A DNA stretch of 9,506 bases from Fen-1308 sp035319185 (lineage in GTDB: Bacteria > Nitrospirota > Thermodesulfovibrionia > Thermodesulfovibrionales > Dissulfurispiraceae). This document shows, piece by piece, positions 1-6,953 of the stretch; the first letter of the stretch is position 1, and every line of letters begins with the position of its first letter. The notes beneath the pieces were generated by a model. That model was not told the origin of the DNA and made no database searches. It saw only the letters and a list, made by a program, of their open reading frames with translations. The stretch covers positions 1 through 9,506 of the forward strand of contig DATHDF010000051.1 in NCBI GenBank assembly GCA_035319185.1, given 5' to 3'. Position numbers and translations under genes: made by a program.

Positions 1-242
1 AAGTTGTCGAGGGCGGGAATGAATACTCCGTTGGCTTCACCAACGATTACGTGGGTTATAGCTCCACTCCTGTTCGCTATAATTCCCAGCTGTTTGCCTA
101 AATCAGACGAGAGGCCTGCAAGATATCTGGCGAGTTCCAGGGTGACGACCTTGTCTGCAGGGATTCTGCGCCGGTAGACCTTCTCGACCAGCTGCAGCAG
201 ACCTTTCTTCAGGCCAGTTGTATGTCCGTATATAGTCGCTAT
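1..242 (-). CDS. hflX: GTP-binding protein HflX, N-terminal part (runs off the left edge)
   Basis: Minus-strand frame open from 263 to the window edge; about 80 codons are visible if it starts at 242. The translation reads ATIYGHTTGLKKGLLQLVEK, then VYRRRIPADKVVTLELARYL and LGKQLGIIANRSGAITHVIV. I recognise this as the extra N-terminal region of the long HflX proteins of Desulfobacterota and Nitrospirota (family knowledge). HflX is a ribosome-associated GTPase that splits stalled or heat-damaged 70S ribosomes in the cytoplasm. The GTPase domain lies outside the window. Oddity: the frame has no ATG, GTG or TTG anywhere between its upstream stop (TGA, 264-266) and the edge. The start is placed at an ATA codon (240-242) because GAGGA sits 7 nt upstream, a good promoter predicts transcription from about 259, and homologues begin near this point. 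A near-cognate start, an in-window mutation or a sequence error remain possible. Identity is moderately sure; the start is not. Confidence 0.72.
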   Translation of the reverse strand, partial: MATIYGHTTGLKKGLLQLVEKVYRRRIPADKVVTLELARYLAGLSSDLGKQLGIIANRSGAITHVIVGEANGVFIPALDN

Positions 243-249
243 GGAGCTG

Positions 250-254
250 TCCTC
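250..254 (-). promoter_or_regulatory. Shine-Dalgarno sequence placing the hflX start
   Basis: GAGGA on the minus strand, 7 nt upstream of the ATA codon at 242-240. This is ideal ribosome-binding spacing, yet no standard start codon follows at a usable distance in the HflX frame. It is the main reason for choosing ATA as the start. Confidence 0.45.
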
Positions 255-265
255 ACGATAGATTC

Positions 266-294
266 ATTCTAGCAGAAGGCGCTGTCCTTGACAA
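266..294 (-). promoter_or_regulatory. Predicted sigma70 promoter of hflX
   Basis: Read on the minus strand: -35 TTGTCA (294-289), 17-nt spacer, -10 TAGAAT (271-266) preceded by TGC, an extended -10 TGn motif. Transcription is predicted to begin near 259, giving a leader of about 17 nt with GAGGA (254-250). The match is strong (5/6 for each hexamer) and the placement fits the gene. Its -35 overlaps the -35 of the opposing promoter by five bases. Confidence 0.6.
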
Positions 295-315
295 TCCACT
301 GGCTGTTGATAGAAT
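288..315 (+). promoter_or_regulatory. Predicted sigma70 promoter of the 84-residue protein gene
   Basis: Perfect -35 TTGACA (288-293), 16-nt spacer, -10 TAGAAT (310-315) preceded by TGA, an extended -10. Predicted start of transcription is near 322, leaving a leader of about 27 nt that contains the AGGAGG ribosome site of the gene at 349. Confidence 0.65.
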
Positions 316-338
316 GAAGAAAAGATCTTGGGCAGGAC

Positions 339-344
339 AGGAGG
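339..344 (+). promoter_or_regulatory. Ribosome binding site deciding the start at 349
   Basis: AGGAGG lies 4 nt before ATG 349. The longer reading from TTG 328 would place this site inside the coding sequence, so the 84-residue form is preferred. Confidence 0.75.
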
Positions 345-348
345 AATC

Positions 349-603
349 ATGGGATATACGCAAGTTGCACTTGAGCAAAAGATACTGGAAATGTACCCTG
401 AAATCCGGAAGCACGGGATTGCCGTAGGTATGAATTTCGACGAATCCAAGAATGCCTGGATATTGAAATTCAAGAAGGCAGACAAGGAATTGACGACGCA
501 CCTTGAGAAGAAGGATGCTGATGACTGCATGAACGATATAAAATGTATCTATCTGGGGGTGCAGGTGGAGCAGTTCATAAAGAACTTCGAAACGCGGAAA
601 TAA
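349..603 (+). CDS. Small conserved-type protein of unknown function (84 aa)
   Basis: I do not recognise a named family, though charged small proteins of this kind occur in Desulfobacterota-type genomes. The start is ATG 349, because AGGAGG (339-344) lies 4 nt upstream. The frame extends to a TTG at 328, but that codon has no ribosome site and lies only a few bases after the predicted transcription start. The product has no signal peptide or membrane segment, so it should be cytoplasmic. It is highly charged, with a segment KELTTHLEKKDADDCMNDIK around residues 47-66 and two cysteines (near 61 and 67). No CxxC pair or catalytic motif is visible. It is monocistronic, converges on glgP with 4 nt between the stop codons, and shares a promoter region with hflX. 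That shared region might link its expression to stress physiology, but this is only inference. Confidence 0.8.
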   Translation: MGYTQVALEQKILEMYPEIRKHGIAVGMNFDESKNAWILKFKKADKELTTHLEKKDADDCMNDIKCIYLGVQVEQFIKNFETRK

Positions 604-607
604 TATA

Positions 608-2746
608 TTACCTCGCGGCAGCCTTTAATGCAGGCTGATAAAATTTACTGACATATTCCTTAACCATTCTCCTGGCGCTGAAATGGGGGGCTACGCTCTT
701 GATCGCTTCTTTCATGAGTGCTATCCAGTCGTGAGAGATCCCGTCGTCGCCTATCTTGTAGTAAAGCGGCACCACTTTCGTCTCCAGAATCCGGTAGAGC
801 TCTTCCGAGTCCGCGTCGTCTCTGTCTGAAGCAGCAGGGACATCGGCACCGAAGGCCCACCCGTTGGCGCCATTATAACCCTCAATCCACCATCCGTCCA
901 ATATGCTGAGGTTCGGCACCCCGTTGAGCGATGCCTTCATGCCGCTGGTGCCGCTGGCCTCCATCGGCGGCAACGGATTGTTCAGCCATACATCTACGCC
1001 GTGAGTGAGATACTGCGCCAGCTGCTCGTCGTAGTTCTCGACAAAGGCGACCCTGCCTGCCATTTCTGGATCCCGCGCGATATTGAATATCTTCTGGATG
1101 ATCCTCTTCCCCGGGTCATCAGCGGGATGAGCCTTTCCAGCGAAAATTATCTGCACGGGCTTCCATCTATGGTTGAGCATCATCTTGATTCTCTGAATGT
1201 CGCGGAAGATCAGGTCGGCCCTCTTGTAAGTCGCAAAGCGCCGTGCAAAACCGATTGTCAGTGCCATGGGATCGAGCAGCGTGCCGCCCGTAACTATGTT
1301 AGTCGGGCTGACATGGTCTTCGGCCCACCTCTGGCGCGCGCGGTCACGGATGAAGTTGATGAGCTTGATCTTCAGCCAGTAGTGGGTCTGCCAGAGCTCT
1401 TCGTCGGGTATCAGATTTACCGCCTCCCATATGGACGAATTATCGTGGTCTGTCAGCCATTCGGGTCCGAGGTATTTGTCCAGCAGAAGGTCCATCTTAG
1501 GCTCTGTCCATGTTGGGACATGGACCCCGTTTGTGATTGAAGTGATGGGGATGTCCGCCTTTGCAGCCGAGTGCCAGAGCGAACTCCACATACCTCTTGC
1601 AACCTCACCGTGCTTTCTGCTGACTCCATTGCGATAGGCGGACATGCGTAGCGCGAAGGCGGTCATGTTGAACCCGGCAGCCGGCGTTTCGGGATGTATG
1701 CCCGGTTTAAGAAAGTCGTCCCTGGAAAGACCGAGAAGCGGATAGTAGGAGCTGAAATACTTGTCCATGAGGTGAAATGGAAATACGTCATGTCCTGCCG
1801 GCACAGGCGTATGGGTCGTAAAGACGGTCGTATTCCGTACATCTTCCAGCGCCCCATCTATGTTTGATCCGGCTGCAACGCGCTCCCGCACCCTTTCCAG
1901 AATGGCGAAGGCCGGATGGCCCTCGTTCAGATGCAGTATGGAATGTCTTATGCCGAGCGCATTCAGCACCTCGCTCCCGCCGATGCCGAGGACGATTTCC
2001 TGGCGCAGCCTCTGCTCCACATCTCCGGCATAGAGATGGGCCGATATGGAGCGGTGCCATGGATCGTTCATTTCAATGTCGGTATCCATCAGATAGATCG
2101 GGACGCGGCCGGCGAGCACCTTCCAGACCGCCACATACACCGGCGGATCGATGAAAGGGACCTTAACTACGATCTGCTGCCCCGTTTCATCAAAGACGCG
2201 TTCAATGGGCGCGGAATCCCTGTCGAGCATCTCGTCGACACCCTCTTGCCATCCGTCTTCACGGATCCTTTGGCGCAGATAGCCTTCGGGATACATAAAT
2301 CCTATTGCAACCACAGGCACGCCAAGGTCGCTGCACTCCTTGAGATGGTCTGCCGCTAAAAAGCCCAGGCCGCCAGCATAAAAAGGCAGCGAGTGATGTA
2401 GACCATATTCAGCTGAAAAATATGCGATAGGCAGGCATTGCGAGTTGGCGACTTTCTGTGTGAACCAGCAGCCTTCGGCCTCCATCCTGCTGCGAAACTG
2501 CGATATGACAGTATCGTACAGACCAAGGTAACGGGGATCGTTGGCTGCTTCGCTGAAGGTTTCCTTCGGGAGTTCCTTCAACATCTTGACGGGATTGTGG
2601 CCGCTCTCCTTCCACGCGACCCGGTTGAGCATCTTGAAGAGCATCCTGGCTTCTGGGTGCCAGCTCCACCATAGGTTGCAGGAAAGCTGCGCCAGGCCTT
2701 CAATCCTATCTGGCAGGTCGCCGGGCAGTATTTTCGATCCATCCAT
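608..2746 (-). CDS. glgP: Alpha-glucan (glycogen/starch) phosphorylase, GT35 family with DUF3417
   Basis: A PLP-dependent cytoplasmic enzyme that phosphorolyses alpha-1,4-glucans to glucose-1-phosphate. The 712 residues begin with a DUF3417-type segment (about 8-60, LAQLSCNLWWSWHPEAR). Then follow the Gly-rich loop GGLGFLAADHL (125-135), HLNEGHPAF (272-280), HTPVPAGHDVF (312-322), the phosphate/PLP region GFARRFATYKRAD (499-511) with GKAHPADD (537-544), and EASGTSGMKASLNG (596-609). Lys604 in that last motif is the expected PLP-binding lysine. All core motifs are intact. It matches the shorter bacterial alpha-glucan phosphorylase type rather than E. coli GlgP. ATG 2746 has no good Shine-Dalgarno sequence, only CAGG abutting the ATG, and lies 14 nt after the upstream protease stop, so translational coupling is likely. 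It is the last gene of the minus-strand operon. The metabolic link to its two envelope-protein neighbours is not obvious. Confidence 0.95.
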   Translation of the reverse strand: MDGSKILPGDLPDRIEGLAQLSCNLWWSWHPEARMLFKMLNRVAWKESGHNPVKMLKELPKETFSEAANDPRYLGLYDTVISQFRSRMEAEGCWFTQKVANSQCLPIAYFSAEYGLHHSLPFYAGGLGFLAADHLKECSDLGVPVVAIGFMYPEGYLRQRIREDGWQEGVDEMLDRDSAPIERVFDETGQQIVVKVPFIDPPVYVAVWKVLAGRVPIYLMDTDIEMNDPWHRSISAHLYAGDVEQRLRQEIVLGIGGSEVLNALGIRHSILHLNEGHPAFAILERVRERVAAGSNIDGALEDVRNTTVFTTHTPVPAGHDVFPFHLMDKYFSSYYPLLGLSRDDFLKPGIHPETPAAGFNMTAFALRMSAYRNGVSRKHGEVARGMWSSLWHSAAKADIPITSITNGVHVPTWTEPKMDLLLDKYLGPEWLTDHDNSSIWEAVNLIPDEELWQTHYWLKIKLINFIRDRARQRWAEDHVSPTNIVTGGTLLDPMALTIGFARRFATYKRADLIFRDIQRIKMMLNHRWKPVQIIFAGKAHPADDPGKRIIQKIFNIARDPEMAGRVAFVENYDEQLAQYLTHGVDVWLNNPLPPMEASGTSGMKASLNGVPNLSILDGWWIEGYNGANGWAFGADVPAASDRDDADSEELYRILETKVVPLYYKIGDDGISHDWIALMKEAIKSVAPHFSARRMVKEYVSKFYQPALKAAAR

Positions 2747-2760
2747 CCTGGTAATCCCGC

Positions 2761-3879
2761 CTACGATTCGCCCAGTTTAACCGACACGGTGGATTCCTTG
2801 CCCGCCCTGAGTATTTTGACCTGAACATCCTTGCCCGGCGGAGCCTGCGCGACAAGTGCCGAGAGGTCGGCAGCTTTTTTTATCGGACTTCCATCAAACG
2901 ATGTGATGATATCTCCTCTAGTGATGCCTGCTTTATCTGCAGGGCCGCCCTTGGCCACGTCGGCTACCAGCGCCCCCGCAGCCTCTTTTAAACCCAGTGC
3001 AGTTGCTACCTCCGGAGTCACGGTCTGAATAGAAACGCCGATCCATCCGCGTATGATCTTGCCTTTTTCTTTCAGCACAGGGATGACTTTCTTTGCTATA
3101 TTGCTAGGTATGGCAAACCCGATGCCCTGCCCCGCAGCTATTATAGCCGTATTGATGCCGACAACTTCGCCTTTGAGATTTACCAATGGCCCACCGCTAT
3201 TGCCCGGATTAATCGGAGCGTCGGTCTGCAGAAAGGTATCAACAGGGCTATCGCCCAGTTCCCTCCCCTTGGCGCTCAAAATGCCTTGTGTGACCGTGTT
3301 TTCAAGGCCGAACGGATTGCCGGCTGCCAGAACCCAGTCGCCCACCCTTATCTTGTCGGAATCACCAAGAGGCAGCATCGGAAGGTCCTTGAATATGGAC
3401 AGTATCTTTATCAGGGCAAGATCTGTTTTCGGATCGCGGCCAACGACCTTTGCCTTGAATTCCCTGCCGTCGGACAGTCTGACTTTGATGTCTTCGGCAC
3501 CGTCAACGACGTGATTATTGGTAATGATGTAGCCGTCTTTGTCGATGATAAAACCGGAACCGAGACTGCTCTGTTTCAGTTCCCTGTCGGGGACATCGCC
3601 GAAATGACGCCTGAAGAAGTTGTCGAGGGCACCACCTCTCTCATCGGGGCCGAAGAACTGCCTGAAAGGATTGCCGGGTATCCGGACGGTTGTCGTTGTT
3701 GCAATGTTGACGACTGCCGGATTTACCTTGGCTGCCAGGTCTGCAAATGATTGCGGAAAACCTATTACTTCCGTTTGTCCGCCTTCTTTCTGGCATGCAA
3801 CGATACCGGCAGCAAGAAGCGCTGCCAAAACCATAAAGATGACAAGTGCTGTTGATCGTTTTCTCAGAAGGGCGTTCAT
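2761..3879 (-). CDS. HtrA/DegP-type S1C serine protease, lipoprotein, one PDZ domain
   Basis: An envelope quality-control protease that degrades misfolded exported proteins. Residues 10-28 form a hydrophobic signal segment ending in the lipobox-like IVAC, so Cys29 may be lipidated and the protein anchored, facing the periplasm. The trypsin-like domain spans about 45-270 with the complete catalytic triad: His123 in TNNHVV, Asp153 in TDLALIKI, Ser228 in GNSGGP. A single PDZ domain follows (about 277-366, with GDIITSFDGSPI). DegP and DegQ have two PDZ domains, so the architecture is nearer DegS or HhoA-like proteins, but with lipid rather than transmembrane anchoring. ATG 3879 follows AAGGAG (3893-3888) by 8 nt. 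The upstream metallopeptidase/ChaN/PDZ gene ends 18 nt before it and glgP begins 14 nt after it, so all three are probably co-transcribed. Family assignment is sure; lipidation is a prediction. Confidence 0.93.
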   Translation of the reverse strand: MNALLRKRSTALVIFMVLAALLAAGIVACQKEGGQTEVIGFPQSFADLAAKVNPAVVNIATTTTVRIPGNPFRQFFGPDERGGALDNFFRRHFGDVPDRELKQSSLGSGFIIDKDGYIITNNHVVDGAEDIKVRLSDGREFKAKVVGRDPKTDLALIKILSIFKDLPMLPLGDSDKIRVGDWVLAAGNPFGLENTVTQGILSAKGRELGDSPVDTFLQTDAPINPGNSGGPLVNLKGEVVGINTAIIAAGQGIGFAIPSNIAKKVIPVLKEKGKIIRGWIGVSIQTVTPEVATALGLKEAAGALVADVAKGGPADKAGITRGDIITSFDGSPIKKAADLSALVAQAPPGKDVQVKILRAGKESTVSVKLGES

Positions 3880-3897
3880 GATATTTTCTCCTTTTGC

Positions 3898-6879
3898 TTA
3901 TAAAGTAATTTCAAATTGTAACTCCTTTGCGGCGCTACCATATCCCCTTGAAACCTTCACGCTGACCTGCTCGCCTCTTTTCTTATCGAGCAGGCAGATC
4001 TTCACATCAGAGATGTCATGAACAGGGATTCCATCAATTGCAACTATGACATCCCCTTCAGCAAGCCCAGCCTTCCTCGAAATGCTGTTTTCAGGGAAGC
4101 CTGAGATTCTTAACTGTCCCTTTTCCTCAGCGAGCAGAACCATCAGGCGCACCGGTTGGCTGCCCTCAATATGCTTCGGAAACACGACATAATCAGCTAT
4201 GCCTTTCTCGGGCTGCACGTCGTTCAGAATAACTGCATAGCTCAGGTTGTCTCGCCTGTTCGTCCGTCGTGGGATCCCGAACCCAAATGCAAGGTGTCCG
4301 TTTCCTGCAAGCACTATCATTTGCCTGCCGGGATTTTTGGACAGATAATCCGATGCCGTCTCGGCCATTGTTTCATCCCAGAGCAGCTGCGACTGGTAGA
4401 AGAAGTCGAAGCCGTGCTCCTGCATGGTCGGGTGCTCGGCGAATATTTTTTTTAGGCTGGCCCTGTATTCGTCATTCGAAAAATCCATACTCCCGGGCAC
4501 CTTTGCTTTTAATTCAGCCGGAAGGGAGTCAATGCCTTTTCTAGCAACAGCATCGACAACCTCCTTCTCGATATTGAGTGCTATGACGGGAATCTTGTAT
4601 CCCCTGGCAAAGTCGAGTATGGGTTTGTAAAGATCGTAATCGAACCCCCATCTGCTGAAATATTCCGTTTGCTTCAGGAAGGTCTTCTGATCGATAGAGC
4701 CGGCAATATACCGGTCGATCACCGGTTGAAAAGGGCGCTGAAACATCTCCATGCCTATGGCTATAGACTTTCCCGACGCTTGCAGACGTTTTATGGTCTC
4801 AAGCTGCACCGCATGGTTTGCATAGCTGTCGTGGTTTTCGCCGACATAGATAATATGCTTGTCAGCAACGCTGCCGATAACCTGAGATAAGCCCATCATG
4901 TCTGGCACATGCACTGCAGCAGCTTCAGTCTCTGATTTCACCGCCACCCCGCGCGTCGAAGTTTCTATTTCTTTAAGTATATTCTTTCCGTCTGTAAAGG
5001 CCAGGCGGCTGAATTTTCCGTAATGGAGAATCTTGGGGAAGGCGGCATCGGCCTCTTCCTGCGACTTTGAGTCTATTGCGACAATCACGCGGTCGGGATT
5101 AAATGGATTTCGCATGACATCGATCATGAAGCCGCTTTTTACAGCTCCTGTCCAATCGAAGATGCCTAAGTGCCTAAGAGCTTTGTTGTCTGCTCCAAGG
5201 ACGACAAACGAAGTCTTCGTCTTCGTCGCTTCACCTATATCGGCGGACTTCTCTATCGTGGCCCCTCTGTCCGCGAAGAATTGAATGATGCTGTCGTACA
5301 CTTTCCCCGATGGGGGTGGGACAACAACAATCAGGCGATCTCCGAGTACGCGTGCAATGACCGGCGGGAATTCATCACGAGACAGCTTCCGCATGATGGC
5401 GTAATCCTCGTCAATCACAATCCTGTCCGGCAAGTAACGGGAGTAAATCACCATCGGACTGACTGCCTTCTCGATCCCTACGGATACAGGCTCCTTCTTG
5501 ACCCCTGAATAAACAGCAATCGGTACGGTCAATGAGTACGGATTGTTCATTTGCCGCAGCTCGAATGATATCTCATAACCGTCGCCCTTTTGACGCACAA
5601 CAGCAGTGCCTGCTTCTATGTCTGGCACGTCTTTTCTTTCAAGCCACTGAGCGAAGAAGCCCTTAAGATTTTCGGCTGAAAAAGACTGAAACGACGATAT
5701 CAGGTCTTCCCATGAAGCCTTCCTGAAGGCATTTGCGGCTATGAATCCCCTCAGGGCTTGTCGAAACCGTTGTTCGCCTGTCATATTCTTCAACATATGA
5801 AAAATCATGGCGGCCTTGCCATAACCAATGGCTTTCGAAGGGAAGTCGGTTCTGCCGCGGAAATCCGTCAGGGGGAAAGCATTGTCTTTGTTGACATAGC
5901 TCTGGTAGTCGATCATTATCTGTTTGCGGTAATCCGCGCCTTCTCCTTTTTTCTCCGCATAAAGATAATCAGCCAGATAGGTAGTAAGCCCTTCGGCCCA
6001 GTTGCCACGCTCGTAATCGATATATACGGAATTCCCGAACCACTGGTGCAGTATCTCGTGGCCGAGCGAGGTCTTGACGATGAAAGGGAGCTTCACTACA
6101 TCTTTACCCAGCAGCGTGAATGTCGGCATCGAATATCCGGTGGGCAGGATATTTTCGACAATCGAAAAACGTAGGTAAGGATATGGCCCCAGCATCTTCT
6201 GATAGAGATCCAGATATGCCTTTGCATGCTGCAGATATTCCCTGACCAGACCCGCATCCTCATCGAAAAAATAGGCATAGAGATCTATTTCTCCAAATCT
6301 TTCCCTGGAGATTCTGAACCTGTCGGTTGCAATGAAATTCAGACGCTCTGCGGGATGGTCAAATGTGAAAGTGAATTCTTTTTTGCCGCGTTGCGCAACA
6401 GAGTCTATGCGGTCGGCTTCTGACACGGCATCGTAACCCTCCGGCAAAATTGCCTTGAGCCTGTATATAGTCGTCCGGCGCGGCAGCGGATACCAGAGGC
6501 CGGTCAGAAAAATCCCATGCGCAGATATGGTGTTATCAACTATGTGTGAGCTGTCTGAGGGTGTATAAAAAAACCCGTTGTATGAAATCTTGAGCAGTCC
6601 GCTGCCGGCCGGCGTGACCTCTATATGGTCGCCGCTTTTGCTGAAGGGAATTTGCGTGTCGTCAAGTGTCACATCAGTCACCGTTAAGCCCGAAACATCA
6701 AAGAAGAGATTCTGCTTCCCACGGACGGGCAGCGTTGCGACCCCGTCCAAACGTGATTTGGCTATGTCGAATGATACGGATAATAAATATTCAGGGGTGG
6801 CAGCCGGCTGGTCCGATGCACTTACAAAAGATATCGAACAGAAAAAAATCATAGTAATCAGCAGGGCGAAATATTTCAT
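3898..6879 (-). CDS. Exported M1-like metallopeptidase + ChaN/Tiki-like + PDZ fusion protein (993 aa)
   Basis: ATG 6879 is chosen because GAGG (6888-6885) lies 5 nt upstream and a signal peptide starts there (residues 1-22, cleavage expected after VSA). The frame is open to 6921. Domains in order: (a) about 25-200, a beta-rich M1-type N-terminal region; (b) about 205-420, a gluzincin domain with His274-Glu275-x-x-His278, third ligand Glu296 in NWAEGL, and Tyr353 in GYGKAA, equivalent to the M1 catalytic tyrosine; (c) 425-500, a beta domain; (d) about 505-640, a region I do not recognise; (e) about 672-865, a ChaN/DUF399 (haem-binding uptake, Tiki-like) domain with GENH (680-683), GMEMF (709-713) and AGNGHLAFG (858-866); (f) about 910-990, a PDZ domain with GDVIVAIDG. 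The spacing is HExxH-17-E rather than the M1-typical 18, and the GAMEN motif is replaced by GYSMP (248-252), so classic aminopeptidase activity is doubtful. It is probably periplasmic and heads an operon with the protease. Confidence 0.88.
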   Translation of the reverse strand: MKYFALLITMIFFCSISFVSASDQPAATPEYLLSVSFDIAKSRLDGVATLPVRGKQNLFFDVSGLTVTDVTLDDTQIPFSKSGDHIEVTPAGSGLLKISYNGFFYTPSDSSHIVDNTISAHGIFLTGLWYPLPRRTTIYRLKAILPEGYDAVSEADRIDSVAQRGKKEFTFTFDHPAERLNFIATDRFRISRERFGEIDLYAYFFDEDAGLVREYLQHAKAYLDLYQKMLGPYPYLRFSIVENILPTGYSMPTFTLLGKDVVKLPFIVKTSLGHEILHQWFGNSVYIDYERGNWAEGLTTYLADYLYAEKKGEGADYRKQIMIDYQSYVNKDNAFPLTDFRGRTDFPSKAIGYGKAAMIFHMLKNMTGEQRFRQALRGFIAANAFRKASWEDLISSFQSFSAENLKGFFAQWLERKDVPDIEAGTAVVRQKGDGYEISFELRQMNNPYSLTVPIAVYSGVKKEPVSVGIEKAVSPMVIYSRYLPDRIVIDEDYAIMRKLSRDEFPPVIARVLGDRLIVVVPPPSGKVYDSIIQFFADRGATIEKSADIGEATKTKTSFVVLGADNKALRHLGIFDWTGAVKSGFMIDVMRNPFNPDRVIVAIDSKSQEEADAAFPKILHYGKFSRLAFTDGKNILKEIETSTRGVAVKSETEAAAVHVPDMMGLSQVIGSVADKHIIYVGENHDSYANHAVQLETIKRLQASGKSIAIGMEMFQRPFQPVIDRYIAGSIDQKTFLKQTEYFSRWGFDYDLYKPILDFARGYKIPVIALNIEKEVVDAVARKGIDSLPAELKAKVPGSMDFSNDEYRASLKKIFAEHPTMQEHGFDFFYQSQLLWDETMAETASDYLSKNPGRQMIVLAGNGHLAFGFGIPRRTNRRDNLSYAVILNDVQPEKGIADYVVFPKHIEGSQPVRLMVLLAEEKGQLRISGFPENSISRKAGLAEGDVIVAIDGIPVHDISDVKICLLDKKRGEQVSVKVSRGYGSAAKELQFEITL

Positions 6880-6953
6880 CCTTACCTCTTTCGGCCGGTT
6901 TGTGAGGAATATACTATACAATATACACAGAAATCAGAGTGGAGGTGCACGCC
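6880..6953. promoter_or_regulatory. Divergent promoter region between the metallopeptidase operon and the DUF362 operon
   Basis: A 74-bp A+T-rich gap must hold promoters for both directions. On the plus strand TTGTGA (6900-6905) and TATACA (6922-6927), 16 nt apart, are the best pair (4/6 each). Transcription would then start about 20 nt before ATG 6954. On the minus strand TATA-like hexamers overlap the same stretch (around 6908-6925) but no convincing -35 is seen. The two promoters probably overlap; exact boxes are uncertain. Confidence 0.35.

Noticed and set aside
328..348. TTG start at 328 giving a longer small protein
   Set aside because: No ribosome site before it, only about 6 nt from the predicted transcript start, and it would place AGGAGG inside the gene.
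264..530. Minus-strand frames opposite the 84-residue gene
   Set aside because: They overlap a gene with a clear promoter and ribosome site, and have none of their own.
619..637. Hairpin CAGCCT/AGGCTG at the end of glgP as a terminator for the small gene
   Set aside because: Six-base stem with a 7-nt loop inside coding sequence and no T run on either strand; too weak to call.
1001..2359. Long plus-strand open frames (1001-1540, 1916-2359) opposite glgP
   Set aside because: They are antisense shadows of a fully intact phosphorylase reading frame; none has a ribosome site or recognisable protein features.
3053..3750. Plus-strand frames of about 150 codons opposite the HtrA protease
   Set aside because: Shadow frames of a gene with a complete catalytic triad; no start signals.
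6880..6921. Longer start at 6921 for the metallopeptidase/ChaN/PDZ protein
   Set aside because: It would put 14 polar residues before a clear signal peptide, whereas ATG 6879 has GAGG at proper spacing.
6939..6953. GTG 6939 start for the DUF362 protein
   Set aside because: It overlaps the GGAGGT site that serves ATG 6954.
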